NCBI GenBank assembly: GCA_963783355.1
Contig: CAWANF010000001.1
Span: 434,001-498,000 of the forward strand
Direction: 5' to 3'
Length of the DNA: 64,000 bases
Origin: CAWANF01 sp963783355
GTDB taxonomy: Bacteria; Bacteroidota; Rhodothermia; Balneolales; DATFMH01
Positions 25,266 to 35,250 of this stretch are shown one piece after another. The notes beneath the pieces are model-generated. The model did not search any database and had not been told where the DNA came from. It worked only from the letters and a program-made list of their open reading frames with translations. The position numbers were made by a program, and so were the translations under genes. Position 1 is the first letter of the stretch, and each line of letters starts with the position of its first letter.

Positions 25266-28130
25266 TCATTTCAATAAAACCATCTTCCTGGTTTGCGTGT
25301 ATGCCGCCTGGCTTCCGCTTGTTGGTGCCACCTGCAGGCGGTACAGATACATGCCGCTGGCCAGTTTTGAAGCATCGAAAGTATACATGTGTGATCCACT
25401 GCTCTTAACCGTACCATTGATCAATACCGCTACTTTTCGTCCTGTGACATCGTAAATCGTAAGGGTGACACGGGCAGCCGTGGGAATAGTGTACGAGATA
25501 TTTGTCGTCGGGTTAAACGGATTTGGATAATTTTGAGCGAGTTTAAAATTGTAAGGAACTTGTGGTGTGTTGCTGATAGCTGTGTTGGTCGGATAGATTC
25601 CGACGAAAGCACCACGTCCGTGGGTACCGACAGCCAGTTCATGGTCTGAAGTTCTGTAATCCAGATAGGTTACAACGACATCTCCAATACCTCCCTGAAC
25701 GCCATCCTGCTTGACCCAGACTGTGGTACTACCAGTGAGGGCAGTTGTCATGTATAATCCGGTGCTGGTTCCGGCAAAATAATGAGTTCCGTTTGGTGTT
25801 GGAACGATAGCAGCACAACGGAAGGAAGGACCGATATCTGTGGGCTGTCCATTGTAATTTGTGCCTGATATATTCAGATTACCATCGACATTGGTGAACG
25901 TTTTACCCCCGTCGGAGGTATAGAATATGCTGGGAATCTCGTAATTCGAAAAAACCACAAAAAATTCATTCGCATTCGTCGGATTAACGGCGATGTCGTT
26001 CATATAGGCGCCATCAGGAAAAGAAGAATAGGTACTGTCGGTGGTCGACTGCGCGGTCGTTGATTTACTCATAATGTAAAGTATCGGTTTATTCCCATTC
26101 CCGGATACATCGGAAGCCCCGATAAACAATATATTTGACGGTGTCTTAGAAACTTTCAAAGTCGTAATATTGTAGCCGGAAGGGGGGGTGATGCCGCTCA
26201 CTACAGACCAACCAGACTGGGCGGATTGAGATGCCTGATCAACGGAATTGTTGCGCCATAATGTATCTCCGGCGGGATAATACATGGTTGATTCTGAATT
26301 GGGATCAATTTGATAGGGATCAATAAATAGTTGTCCGGAAGCTGCCTTTGGTTCCACTTCTGCCTGATACTGGACATTTCCGGAAGCATCATAAGAATAA
26401 CGGTAAACCGTTCCGTTCTGATTGGAGGCGTAAGCATTGCTCGTTCCCAGATAGGCAAACCCTCCGTCTCCGGTTGATATATCAACGGCATTATATGGAT
26501 TTGCTAAAGAACTTATCCGGTAAAAGGGTGACCCGTTATCCTGCAAGCCTCCCAAAATGCGATTGTCATTCGCGGATTTCGGTATGGAAATTTGATAATA
26601 CTGTGTGGTCATATATCCTAAATTTTTCGATTGCCACGTAACCGGATCCGTCGTGGTGGCTGCCGTAGCAGTGACGTCACTTGTATATGTTATACCTCCA
26701 TCACAACCGACATATAATTCATTAGGGCTTTTGGGATTAAAAACGGCAATGTGTTCGTCCGGATGTTGATTCGGATAACTCGAAATATTATTAATGGGAT
26801 CATATCCGCCGATCCAGCTTGTTTTAGACGAATCCGCAAAACCATTTTCTGAACGATAGAGATTCGTAGCTCCCAGGATTACAAAATTGGGATCATCCGG
26901 TTTTACTTTTAAAACCATATTATAATTGCCCTGCGTATTCAACTGGCCGACCTTACCTCCGTAATGAGGCATATAAGAAGAGCGGTCGACGGCCGAATTA
27001 ACGGTCCAGTCGGTGTTAAACGTATACTTGTAGAATGTTATATCATCCTGTTTATTCGTTTTTGTTCCGTTGAATGTATAGCTATAAGCAATGTTCGGGT
27101 TGGAAGGTGAAAAGGCCAGTACGGTCCGGTCGTATGCTTTTGGAAAACCCGATGGGGTGATATTGGTCCAGGTGGTTCCGTCGTCGGTTGAAATGTATAT
27201 GCCGGGTGCCTGGGTGGAATTGGTGGTATTACCCGATGATTGTTGGGAAAGGGCTGCCAGCAAGATTCCCTGGCTATTCACAGCGACATCATTGAAATAA
27301 TGATCTCCTGGCTGTCCCTTCAATACCGCACTGAACGAACTTGTCCCATCTGTTTTTCGGTAAATTCCGAAAAGATTACTTGCTAAAAATACGCTTCCAG
27401 TAGTTGGACTGACAATTATTTTTGATACGTATTGAAACGGCATCGTGTATTCGACATTATTAGAAGGCTGGGTGGAGGAAATGACGGACCAGTTGTCACC
27501 GTTATCAGTGGATTCATAGACCCCGGTGCCAAGATAGGATGCACCACCATTTCCACTTGCCGTATTTCCACTAATTTCCCCGGTGCTGTAATACCAGGTA
27601 TTGGTGTGACCTGTTCGGGGATCCTGTGCCAGGTATGTAACACTCAGGTTCTGATCAGGTTTACTTTTTAGGGTCCATGTTGAGCCTCCGTCAGTTGATT
27701 TCCAGATTCCACCAGAAACGCCTCCTGCAATAATCGTTTGAGGGTTTGTAACATCGAGTGCCAAAGCCCGTGTTCTTCCTCCGATATTAAAAGGCCCTGC
27801 TTGTTCCCATGTGTAATTCTGTGTTGATACCGTTCGGTTCGTTTTCAGAAGCAGATTTGATGCGTAGGCATCAGCTTTACGGGCAAACTGGAGTTCGCGA
27901 AGCCTGACATTTGCCGGGATAGAGTTTGTTTTGGGATTGCGAAGCTTTAAGAAAAGATATCGCTCCCTGTCTCCGGGGGAATCTGCCTCATTATCTTTGT
28001 CAGAATTTGCATTTTTTAATCCATTCCGCTCCAAAACCGGTGATAGGTTATTCTTATGGATTTGATAATAACCGAAATATACAGCAGAGAGAACAAGCAG
28101 AATCGTAGCAGTTTTTAATATACCCTTCAT
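25266..28130 (-). CDS. T9SS-type secreted beta-propeller (Asp-box) protein, copy 1
   Basis: A 954-aa exported protein with an N-terminal hydrophobic anchor or signal (residues ~7-24). A short charged stretch holds the RNPKTNSIPANVRLRELQFAR motif. A large beta-propeller region follows, with Asp-box repeats such as STDGGSTW (~145-152), STDNGDNW (~207-214), STDDGTTW and TSDGGKTF. Residues ~860-954 are the T9SS type A / FlgD-like sorting domain, with LAQNYPNPFNP, YDVTGRKVAVL and the terminal KMVLLK. Asp-box propellers occur in sialidase- and sortilin-like proteins, but no catalytic set was identified, so adhesion or glycan binding is a guess. It is the second half of a duplicated unit, 10 nt downstream of a decayed lipoprotein remnant. 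Confidence 0.9.
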   Translation of the reverse strand: MKGILKTATILLVLSAVYFGYYQIHKNNLSPVLERNGLKNANSDKDNEADSPGDRERYLFLKLRNPKTNSIPANVRLRELQFARKADAYASNLLLKTNRTVSTQNYTWEQAGPFNIGGRTRALALDVTNPQTIIAGGVSGGIWKSTDGGSTWTLKSKPDQNLSVTYLAQDPRTGHTNTWYYSTGEISGNTASGNGGASYLGTGVYESTDNGDNWSVISSTQPSNNVEYTMPFQYVSKIIVSPTTGSVFLASNLFGIYRKTDGTSSFSAVLKGQPGDHYFNDVAVNSQGILLAALSQQSSGNTTNSTQAPGIYISTDDGTTWTNITPSGFPKAYDRTVLAFSPSNPNIAYSYTFNGTKTNKQDDITFYKYTFNTDWTVNSAVDRSSYMPHYGGKVGQLNTQGNYNMVLKVKPDDPNFVILGATNLYRSENGFADSSKTSWIGGYDPINNISSYPNQHPDEHIAVFNPKSPNELYVGCDGGITYTSDVTATAATTTDPVTWQSKNLGYMTTQYYQISIPKSANDNRILGGLQDNGSPFYRISSLANPYNAVDISTGDGGFAYLGTSNAYASNQNGTVYRYSYDASGNVQYQAEVEPKAASGQLFIDPYQIDPNSESTMYYPAGDTLWRNNSVDQASQSAQSGWSVVSGITPPSGYNITTLKVSKTPSNILFIGASDVSGNGNKPILYIMSKSTTAQSTTDSTYSSFPDGAYMNDIAVNPTNANEFFVVFSNYEIPSIFYTSDGGKTFTNVDGNLNISGTNYNGQPTDIGPSFRCAAIVPTPNGTHYFAGTSTGLYMTTALTGSTTVWVKQDGVQGGIGDVVVTYLDYRTSDHELAVGTHGRGAFVGIYPTNTAISNTPQVPYNFKLAQNYPNPFNPTTNISYTIPTAARVTLTIYDVTGRKVAVLINGTVKSSGSHMYTFDASKLASGMYLYRLQVAPTSGSQAAYTQTRKMVLLK

Positions 28131-28140
28131 GTTATTTTAT

Positions 28141-28473
28141 TTAGTTTTTGTTGAAAGAAACAATTGTACATATGTGGCTGGAACCTCCGAGAGTCAGTAT
28201 TTTCGAAAAACTGATTAACAGTGGTATGGCGTCAATCGCAGAAAAGCTATCCTCGATTTTTCTCAATGAAAACTCATGTAACAACGCCCGGGAAATTGTG
28301 GCCTGCATTCTCTTTAGAGCTGCAAATCCGGGTATTTTTGTTATAGCTGAATGAGTGTGTTTGTTATTGGGGGATACTTTACGGGCAACCGGAAACCAAA
28401 CAACAGAATTAGTTAACACGGTTAATGGAAATGCAGAGCCCGTTTTTTTCATAGAAGTTGAAATAAGTATCAA
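28141..28473 (-). pseudogene. Truncated and decayed copy of the cargo-linked lipoprotein
   Basis: The frame ends in ISRALLHEFSLRKIEDSF followed by GGSSHICTIVSFNKN. This aligns with the C-terminal third of the lipoprotein at 31.7 kb (ISQALLNKHSLGEIKEEF, then GGASKSWTVISFNKN). Similarity fades upstream. The signal peptide, lipobox and ~70 N-terminal residues are missing, and I could not find them further upstream. The distance to the following propeller gene (10 nt) mirrors that of the intact pair (13 nt). It may be a pseudogene or a short residual protein. The region from 28474 to 28787 holds only its upstream flank and a terminator. Confidence 0.75.
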
Positions 28474-28719
28474 ATATTGCCGCAGATAAATTATAAATCC
28501 TCAAATTATTCAATCGAAATACTTCCGAAGAACCCTGACTTTATGATCCCACAAATCATAAAGCTCCAAAAGAGATGAAGCTATATAAATAATAAAATTT
28601 TAAAAGAAAAGAATTTTACACAATTAGCAGAAACTTTTACGGTGTGGAAACATAGCCGCATTTGAAAAGGGTTGACATTGGTACTATCCGTGATGGAAAA
28701 CTTTTGTGGCAGGGCTATA

Positions 28720-28758
28720 AAATATCAGGGGAGAATGTTTATTGACCATTCTCCCCTG
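28720..28758 (-). terminator. Terminator of the second T9SS cargo gene
   Basis: A perfect 12-bp stem (CAGGGGAGAATG with CATTCTCCCCTG) and 9-nt loop, followed on the minus strand by ATATTTTATA. It lies 29 bp after the stop of the 28788-31682 gene. Confidence 0.8.
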
Positions 28759-28787
28759 AATAACCAGTTTACTTAAAACTTAATTCA

Positions 28788-31682
28788 TCATTTAAGTAAG
28801 ATCATCTTTCTGGTCTGCGTGTATGTTGCCTGGCTGCCACTATTCGGAGTCACCTGCAGGCGATAGAGATACATGCCGCTGGCCAGTTTCGAAGCGTCGA
28901 AGGTATACATATGCGATCCGCTGTTTTTTTCCGCACCGTTTATCAATACGGCCACTTTGCGTCCGGTGACATCGTAAATCGTCAGGGTAACACGGGCATC
29001 AGATGGTAAGGTATACGAGATATTGGTGCTGGGGTTAAACGGATTCGGGTAGTTTTGGGCAAGTTTGAATTGATAAGGAACCTGCGGGCCCGGATTTACT
29101 GCGGTGTCGGTGCTGAAGTTCCCGACAAAGGCTCCGCGGCCGTGAGTTGCAACAGCCAATTCATTATCGGAAGTTCTCGAATCCAAATTAGTTACAACGG
29201 CGTTTCCAATGCCGCCCTGTACGCCATCCTGTTTAACCCAGGATGTGTTACTTCCACTAATCGAGGTAGCCATATATAAACCGGTACTCGTTCCGGCAAA
29301 ATAGTAGGTGCCTGAGGCTGTAGGAACGATGGCCGCCGAGCGAAACGAAGGGCTAAGGTCGGTCGTTTGCCCATTTGAATTAATTTGAGGATGGTAAAGA
29401 TTGCCTTCCACTTGTGAATAATTTTTCCCTCCGTCCGTCGAATAATACAGGCTCGAAACCTGGTAGTTTGAGAAAACGACCATGATTTCATTCGAATTAT
29501 TGGGATTTACGGCGATATCATTCATATAGGCACCGGCAGGGAAACCCGTATAGGTGCTGTCCGCCACATAAAGTGCATTCATAGAGTTGGTTATTTTATA
29601 AAGCCGCGGAACATTCGTATTTCCAGAACTTAAATCGGACGCACCTACATATAATACATGCTGAGCATTTGTGGTAGAAATTCCCATTGCTGTGATACTA
29701 TAACCGATTGGTGGTTTGATTCCAGGTACAATTGACCAATTTGTTTGGAAGGTTGTTTTATCGATAGCATTATTACGCCATAACGTATCACCTGACGGAT
29801 AATACATCGTACTTTCGTTGCTGGGATCAATTTTGAACGGAACGAAAGTTAATTGTCCGCTGGCACCTGATGGTTTGACATCGCCTTCATACGTGTTCTG
29901 GGTAATGTTACCGGATGTATCGTAATGATAGCGGAAAACACTGCCGTTCTGGACGGATGCATAGGCTTTACTGGTTCCCAGGTAGGCATATCCGCCGTCA
30001 CCGGTAGAAACATCGGTTGCTGTATATGGACTTCCCGGTACGCTAACCCTGAAAAATGGGGAACCGTTATCCTGCATACCACCGAGAATGCGATTATCAC
30101 TGGCCGCACGGGCTATGGAAATAGCATAATATTGGGTGGTCACGTACCCTTTATTTTTCGATTGCCAGGTAACCGGGTTCGTGGTATTAACACTGGCCGT
30201 TACATTGCTGGTAAAACTGACACCGCCGTCACTGCCGACATATAATTGGTTCGGACTATTTGGATTGAAAACCGCAATATGTTCGTCAGGATGCTGGTTC
30301 GGATAAGTGGAAACATCGTTAGTGGTATTATATCCACCGATCCAGGTTGTGTTCGACGATGTAGCAAATCCGTCGGTTGAACGGTACAAATTAGTAGCTC
30401 CCAGGATCACAAAGTTGGGATCATCGGGTTTTACGGCCAGGACCATATTGTAATTGTTTTGTGTGTTCAATTCCCCGACTTTCCCCTTGTAATTGGGCAT
30501 GTTGGCTGAACGATTGTTCGTTGAACTGATAGTCCCGTCGCTGTTAAATGTATATTTGTAAAACGTAACGTCATCCTGTCCATAACCGCCGCTAACTGGA
30601 GGGGTTCCTGATGTTCCATTATATGTAAAACTATAGGCGACATTCGGATTGGAAGGTGAGAATGCCAAAACGGTCCGGGAATAAGCAGATGGAAAACCAC
30701 TGGGTGTGACATTCTTCCAGGTTGCTCCGTCATCGGTAGAGACATAAATTCCGGGCGCCTGAGACGGTGAAGAATGATTCCCAGCATATTTTTGGGATAA
30801 TGCAGCCAGCAGCATTCCATTACTGTTCACGGCTACATCGTTAAAGTAATGTTCGTTGGGCTGACCGGCCAGAACCGCACTAAAAGAAGAACCGCCGGCA
30901 GGCATTTTATAAATACCAAAAAGGTTGCTGGCCAGGAAGACACTTCCGGTCGTAGGGCTTACGATGATCTTCGAAACCATTTCAAACTGACTGGAATAAA
31001 TCACTTCATTGGAAGGTTTCGTAGAAGCAATAACATTCCAGGTATCCCCATTATCGGTCGATTCGTATACACCGGAACCGAGGTAAAAAGCTTCGTAATT
31101 CATGCCGCTTGCCGAGTTGCCACTGATTTCACCGGTGCAATAATACCAGGTGTTTGTGTGACCGGAACGTGGATCCTGTGCGACATTGGTAACGCTAAGG
31201 TTTTGATTCGGTTTGCTGCGTAATGTCCATGAACTGCCGCCATTGGTAGATTTCCATATACCACCCGACACCCCTGCTGCAATGATGTTGTTTGGATTTG
31301 TAACATCCAGCGCCAGGGCTCTGGTTCTTCCCCCGATATTCCAGGGGCCGGCCTGTGCCCAGCTATATCCAGCTGTTGAGGCAGTACGGCTCATTTTGAG
31401 GATATTTCTGTTGTTGTTGGCATCTAGCTGCCGTGCAAACTGGAGCTCGCGCATCCGTGCATTCTTAGGAATAGCATTAGTCTGTGGATCGCGAAGCATA
31501 TAAAATAAACGTTGATTTCTGGCACCTGGGGAATCACCGTCATTTTCTGTTTCAGCTTGTAAGTGCTCTTTGTGTTCCTGCTTGTTTACCACGTGAACAG
31601 GATTTTGATACAGGTAATGGAATCCAAGGTAAAAAGTAGCGGAAACGATGAGAATAGTAGCAGTTTTTAATATACCCTTCAT
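28788..31682 (-). CDS. T9SS-type secreted beta-propeller (Asp-box) protein, copy 2
   Basis: A 964-aa paralogue of the 25.3-28.1 kb protein, strongly similar along its whole length. It has the same N-terminus (MKGILKTATI), the same RDPQTNAIPKNARMRELQFAR motif and the same QAGPWNIGGRTRALALDVTNP block. Asp boxes include STNGGSSW, STDNGDTW, STDDGATW and STDGGKNY. It ends in the T9SS sorting domain (LAQNYPNPFNPSTNISYTLP ... KMILLK). It follows an intact lipoprotein gene by 13 nt. Copies differ most in the loops between Asp boxes, consistent with a tandem duplication that has since diverged. Export through SprA is the expected route. Confidence 0.9.
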   Translation of the reverse strand: MKGILKTATILIVSATFYLGFHYLYQNPVHVVNKQEHKEHLQAETENDGDSPGARNQRLFYMLRDPQTNAIPKNARMRELQFARQLDANNNRNILKMSRTASTAGYSWAQAGPWNIGGRTRALALDVTNPNNIIAAGVSGGIWKSTNGGSSWTLRSKPNQNLSVTNVAQDPRSGHTNTWYYCTGEISGNSASGMNYEAFYLGSGVYESTDNGDTWNVIASTKPSNEVIYSSQFEMVSKIIVSPTTGSVFLASNLFGIYKMPAGGSSFSAVLAGQPNEHYFNDVAVNSNGMLLAALSQKYAGNHSSPSQAPGIYVSTDDGATWKNVTPSGFPSAYSRTVLAFSPSNPNVAYSFTYNGTSGTPPVSGGYGQDDVTFYKYTFNSDGTISSTNNRSANMPNYKGKVGELNTQNNYNMVLAVKPDDPNFVILGATNLYRSTDGFATSSNTTWIGGYNTTNDVSTYPNQHPDEHIAVFNPNSPNQLYVGSDGGVSFTSNVTASVNTTNPVTWQSKNKGYVTTQYYAISIARAASDNRILGGMQDNGSPFFRVSVPGSPYTATDVSTGDGGYAYLGTSKAYASVQNGSVFRYHYDTSGNITQNTYEGDVKPSGASGQLTFVPFKIDPSNESTMYYPSGDTLWRNNAIDKTTFQTNWSIVPGIKPPIGYSITAMGISTTNAQHVLYVGASDLSSGNTNVPRLYKITNSMNALYVADSTYTGFPAGAYMNDIAVNPNNSNEIMVVFSNYQVSSLYYSTDGGKNYSQVEGNLYHPQINSNGQTTDLSPSFRSAAIVPTASGTYYFAGTSTGLYMATSISGSNTSWVKQDGVQGGIGNAVVTNLDSRTSDNELAVATHGRGAFVGNFSTDTAVNPGPQVPYQFKLAQNYPNPFNPSTNISYTLPSDARVTLTIYDVTGRKVAVLINGAEKNSGSHMYTFDASKLASGMYLYRLQVTPNSGSQATYTQTRKMILLK

Positions 31683-31695
31683 TTTTTGTTCGAAT

Positions 31696-32187
31696 TTAGT
31701 TTTTGTTAAATGAGATAACAGTCCAGCTCTTACTGGCTCCTCCTACAGCCACTTGTTGTGAAAAGCTTAGGACCAGTGATAAGGTATCTGATGAGGTAAA
31801 CTCCTCCTTAATTTCTCCCAAAGAATGTTTATTGAGGAGAGCCTGGGATATATTGGCTTTTATTTCAGTTTTTTTTGCCAGGGCCGGTGTCGAGGTACCA
31901 TAAGCATTGACACCCAGGATAAGCAGCGTTACATGCATGGGAGCACTCTCATCGTACATAATAACCCGGGCTGAAATATCGGCGGTACCGGGAGCCATTT
32001 TGGCCATATCGGCAGTTGGTACGTTTTTTTTATTATTTTTCTGGATATTGTTTGAATCTGTTTGGACCGTTGTATCTTTGGCTGAACCAGCTTCCGAAGA
32101 TTTTTTATGTGATTTACAGGAAGTTGTCGACAAAATCAGAGATACACTTGCTAAGGATAAGAGAATAAAAACATTAAATCGTTTCAT
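31696..32187 (-). CDS. Lipoprotein linked to T9SS propeller protein
   Basis: A 163-aa protein with a signal peptide ending in TTSC (Cys24), so a lipoprotein. A Lys/Ser/Asn-rich linker (~residues 25-65) leads to a compact domain beginning DISARVIMYDESAPMHVTLLILGV. That domain ends in LSLVLSFSQQVAVGGASKSWTVISFNKN. I do not recognise the domain. The gene is directly upstream of the propeller gene, and the arrangement is duplicated downstream, where this gene has decayed. The pairing suggests the lipoprotein may anchor or assist the cargo, an inference from position only. It is divergent from the class III aminotransferase gene. Confidence 0.8.
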   Translation of the reverse strand: MKRFNVFILLSLASVSLILSTTSCKSHKKSSEAGSAKDTTVQTDSNNIQKNNKKNVPTADMAKMAPGTADISARVIMYDESAPMHVTLLILGVNAYGTSTPALAKKTEIKANISQALLNKHSLGEIKEEFTSSDTLSLVLSFSQQVAVGGASKSWTVISFNKN

Positions 32188-32362
32188 ATTTATGGTTGAA
32201 TGAATATTAATATCGGTTGAATATTGGAAATCAAAGTATTTGAAAGAATGATTGTGCTCAAGTTACGAGGCAATATGCCTGTAAGTTAGTATGGTTATAT
32301 TAATAAATGTTTATCGAAAATAGGAATTTTAAAGTTGTGCGCTATTATCAATAACGCGGAGT

Positions 32363-33553
32363 TTGATTTTGAATTATAAACACTCTTTTATCAAGCATAT
32401 CGCCCAAACCAGTGATACTCCGATCGGACTGGAGATTGAATACGCTGAAGGCCCCTTTTTATTCACTGCCGATGGCAAACGTTACGTAGATTTTATTTCC
32501 GGAATAGCTGTGAGCAGCCTCGGACATCGTCATCCGTCGGTGCTGAAGGCTATCAAAGATCAACTGGATAAACATCTGCACGTGATGGTATATGGTGAAT
32601 TTATCCAGAAACCTCAGGCCGAACTGGCGGAATTACTGACTTCACTTTTACCTGATTCCCTCGATCGCGTCTATTTTGTGAATAGTGGTACGGAAGCCAA
32701 TGAGGGAGCTCTCAAGCTTGCAAAAAAATATACCGGGCGTCACAAATTTATTTCTTTTATCAATAGTTATCACGGAGATACGCAGGGATCGTTAAGCGTA
32801 ACAGGCCGGGATGTTTACCGGAATCCTTACGAGCCGTTGCTGCCCGATGTTGAGTTTCTTCCTTTTAATAATGAAGAATCGCTAACTGCGATAGATGATC
32901 AGACCGCTGCTGTGATAATGGAGCCCATCCAGGGAGAAGGCGGTATTATTCCGGCAGATTCCGGCTGGCTGGAAAATGTACGGAAACGTTGTGATGCCAC
33001 CGGGGCTTTACTCATCTTCGACGAGGTTCAGTCGGGATTTGGGCGAACCGGTAAACTTTTTGCTTTCGAGCATTACGGGGTTGTTCCCGATATTTTGTGT
33101 ATGGCAAAAGCGATGGGCGGGGGCATGCCCATCGGGGGTTTCGCGTCCTCATCAAAAATATTTGAAACTTTTAAATATGATCCCCCGCTGAATCATGTAA
33201 CAACCTTTGGCGGACACCCGGTTTCATGCGCGGCAGCTCATGCAGCTCTTAAGATCCTGGTAGACGCGAACCTGATGCAGAATGCCATATATATTGAGCA
33301 ACGAGTACGTGAAAAATTGCAGGGTAAAGGTATTGTTGAAGTCCGTGGAAAAGGGGCGATGCTCGGTTTGCAGCTGCGAGATTTTGAACTCACCCGGTCG
33401 GTTGTCGAAGATTGCATGGAAAAAGGAATCATCCTGGGATGGACACTCCATTCGAATACCCTTATTCGCCTGGCTCCACCGCTAATCATCGAAAAGGCAT
33501 TGCTGGATGAAGTGCTTGATGTACTTTTGATAAGTATTGAAAAGTACGCCTGA
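32363..33553 (+). CDS. Class III PLP aminotransferase (GABA / acetylornithine type)
   Basis: A fold-type I aminotransferase of 396 aa. Motifs include YFVNSGTEANEGALKLAKKYTGR, INSYHGDTQGSLSVTG, AAVIMEPIQGEGG, LLIFDEVQSGFGRTGKLFA and CMAKAMGGGMPIGGF with the PLP lysine at residue 249. No ATG is available. TTG codons at 32363 and 32369 are both possible starts, with little Shine-Dalgarno. The class covers acetylornithine, ornithine, lysine and 4-aminobutyrate aminotransferases, and substrate cannot be fixed from sequence. The next gene, 98 bp downstream, encodes succinate-semialdehyde dehydrogenase, which favours a 4-aminobutyrate (GABA-shunt) role. Confidence 0.87.
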   Translation: MILNYKHSFIKHIAQTSDTPIGLEIEYAEGPFLFTADGKRYVDFISGIAVSSLGHRHPSVLKAIKDQLDKHLHVMVYGEFIQKPQAELAELLTSLLPDSLDRVYFVNSGTEANEGALKLAKKYTGRHKFISFINSYHGDTQGSLSVTGRDVYRNPYEPLLPDVEFLPFNNEESLTAIDDQTAAVIMEPIQGEGGIIPADSGWLENVRKRCDATGALLIFDEVQSGFGRTGKLFAFEHYGVVPDILCMAKAMGGGMPIGGFASSSKIFETFKYDPPLNHVTTFGGHPVSCAAAHAALKILVDANLMQNAIYIEQRVREKLQGKGIVEVRGKGAMLGLQLRDFELTRSVVEDCMEKGIILGWTLHSNTLIRLAPPLIIEKALLDEVLDVLLISIEKYA

Positions 33554-33651
33554 AAGTGACCGTTCCGGCTGATTAATTTGATTTAAGGAACGACTTTAAA
33601 GCCAATTACATTAATTAATGATAGAAATTATTAATTAAAATTATTTGGACT

Positions 33652-35031
33652 ATGGCTCAATCGATAGCATTAGAATCTATAAACCCGGCAACGGGAAAAA
33701 GAATAAATATTTACGACGAAATAGACGGTAAAGAGCTCAATGATTTATTATTAAAAGTGGATGCCACCCAAAAAGAGTGGGTGAAAGTTCCTTTTAAAGA
33801 GCGGGCGCAAAAGATGAAAAAGGCAGCCGAAATCCTGAGGGAAAAATCGGATGCATTTGGACGCCTGATGGCCGATGAGATGGGTAAACCGTTACAGCAG
33901 GGAATAGGCGAAGCAAAAAAATGTGCATGGGTCTGCGATTATTATGCAGAAAATGCAGAATCGTTCCTGAAAGATGAGTTAATAAAAACGGAAGCCCGGA
34001 AAAGTTTTGTCCATTATCAGCCGATGGGCGTGGTTATGGCTGTAATGCCCTGGAATTTTCCTTTCTGGCAGGTTTTCCGTTTCGCAGCTCCTGCTTTGAT
34101 GGCCGGAAATGCCGGTGTGCTAAAACATTCGGAAAATGTGACTGGGTGTGCCCTGGCTATCGAGAAGATTTTCCTGAATGCCGGTTTTCCTGAAAACTTG
34201 TTCCGCACATTATGTATCACCAGGGATCTTGCTAAAGATGTAATCGAGCATCCGGTAGTTAAAGCTGTGACACTGACTGGCAGCACCAAAGCCGGTAAGA
34301 TTGTGGCGTCGCAGTCAGGAAGTGTTTTGAAGAAAACCGTGCTGGAACTCGGGGGCAGCGATCCATACGTCGTTCTTGAGGATGCCGATCTTGAAAAAAC
34401 GGTTGAAACCTGTATTACCTCCCGCATGCTGAACAGCGGACAAAGCTGTATCGCTGCCAAACGTTTTATTGTCGTAGATAAAGTATATGATGTCTTTCTT
34501 GAGAAATTCGTTGAGAAGATGAAAGCAAAGAAAATGGGCGATCCTTACGAAGATGGTATTGATTTAGGTCCGCAGGCTCGTTCTGACCTTCGGGATAATC
34601 TTCACGACCAGGTTAAAAGAAGTGTGGAAAAAGGTGCCAAAGTGGTATTGGGTGGTTATATACCTGATATGCCGGGTTTTTATTATCCACCGACTGTCCT
34701 GGTGAATGTTTCTGAAGGAATGCCTGCTTACGAGGAAGAATTGTTTGGGCCGGTGGCTTCCATCATAAAAGCAAAAGACGAAGATGAGGCTATACATATC
34801 GCAAATGATACCGGTTACGGACTCGGATCCGCTGTGTTTACCAAGGATCTGGCGAAAGGTGAGAAAATTGCTGCTGAAAAACTGGAAGCAGGGAATGCCT
34901 TTGTGAATTCATTTGTAGCTTCCGACCCGCGCCTGCCTTTCGGCGGAATTAAAGAATCCGGTTACGGGCGAGAGCTTTCACCGTTTGGAATAAAAGAGTT
35001 TATGAACGTCAAAACGGTGTCCATCGCCTGA
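33652..35031 (+). CDS. gabD: Succinate-semialdehyde dehydrogenase (NAD(P)+)
   Basis: An aldehyde dehydrogenase of 459 aa, fitting the short succinate-semialdehyde dehydrogenase branch. It oxidises succinate semialdehyde to succinate for the TCA cycle. Motifs are AVMPWNFPFWQVFRF, LTGSTKAGKIV, VLELGGSDPYVVLEDAD (general base Glu232), NSGQSCIAAKRF (catalytic Cys266) and LPFGGIKESGYGRELSPFGIKEF. It probably forms a transcription unit with the preceding aminotransferase. Glutamate decarboxylase, which would complete the shunt, is not in the window. A 465-bp repeat-filled gap follows. Confidence 0.9.
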   Translation: MAQSIALESINPATGKRINIYDEIDGKELNDLLLKVDATQKEWVKVPFKERAQKMKKAAEILREKSDAFGRLMADEMGKPLQQGIGEAKKCAWVCDYYAENAESFLKDELIKTEARKSFVHYQPMGVVMAVMPWNFPFWQVFRFAAPALMAGNAGVLKHSENVTGCALAIEKIFLNAGFPENLFRTLCITRDLAKDVIEHPVVKAVTLTGSTKAGKIVASQSGSVLKKTVLELGGSDPYVVLEDADLEKTVETCITSRMLNSGQSCIAAKRFIVVDKVYDVFLEKFVEKMKAKKMGDPYEDGIDLGPQARSDLRDNLHDQVKRSVEKGAKVVLGGYIPDMPGFYYPPTVLVNVSEGMPAYEEELFGPVASIIKAKDEDEAIHIANDTGYGLGSAVFTKDLAKGEKIAAEKLEAGNAFVNSFVASDPRLPFGGIKESGYGRELSPFGIKEFMNVKTVSIA

Positions 35032-35060
35032 GAAGTGATCCCCAAATGACAATAATAAAA

Positions 35061-35097
35061 AAAACCGCAGAGGACTTCACAGAGAAAAAGGAAAACG
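35061..35097 (+). repeat. CCGCAGAGG-type element, copy 4
   Basis: AAACCGCAGAGGACTTCACA followed by GAGAAAAAGGAAAAC. An inverted fragment of the same family (CCCTCTGTGGTTATA) lies at 35212-35238 in the same gap. Confidence 0.65.
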
Positions 35098-35250
35098 GGT
35101 CAGGAAACCCTGAATACTGGCAATTTAATCTCGTCACTCCGGAGCGTAACGAGATTACGGTCATAGTGAGCGGAATCGTACCATGTATCCAACATATCGA
35201 ATATTTAGTGCTGTAAGCGGTGCCCTCTGTGGTTATATAAATTAGACGCT

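Noticed and set aside
25266..31682. Sialidase function for the Asp-box proteins
   Set aside because: Asp boxes alone are structural; the Arg triad and nucleophilic Tyr of sialidases could not be placed.
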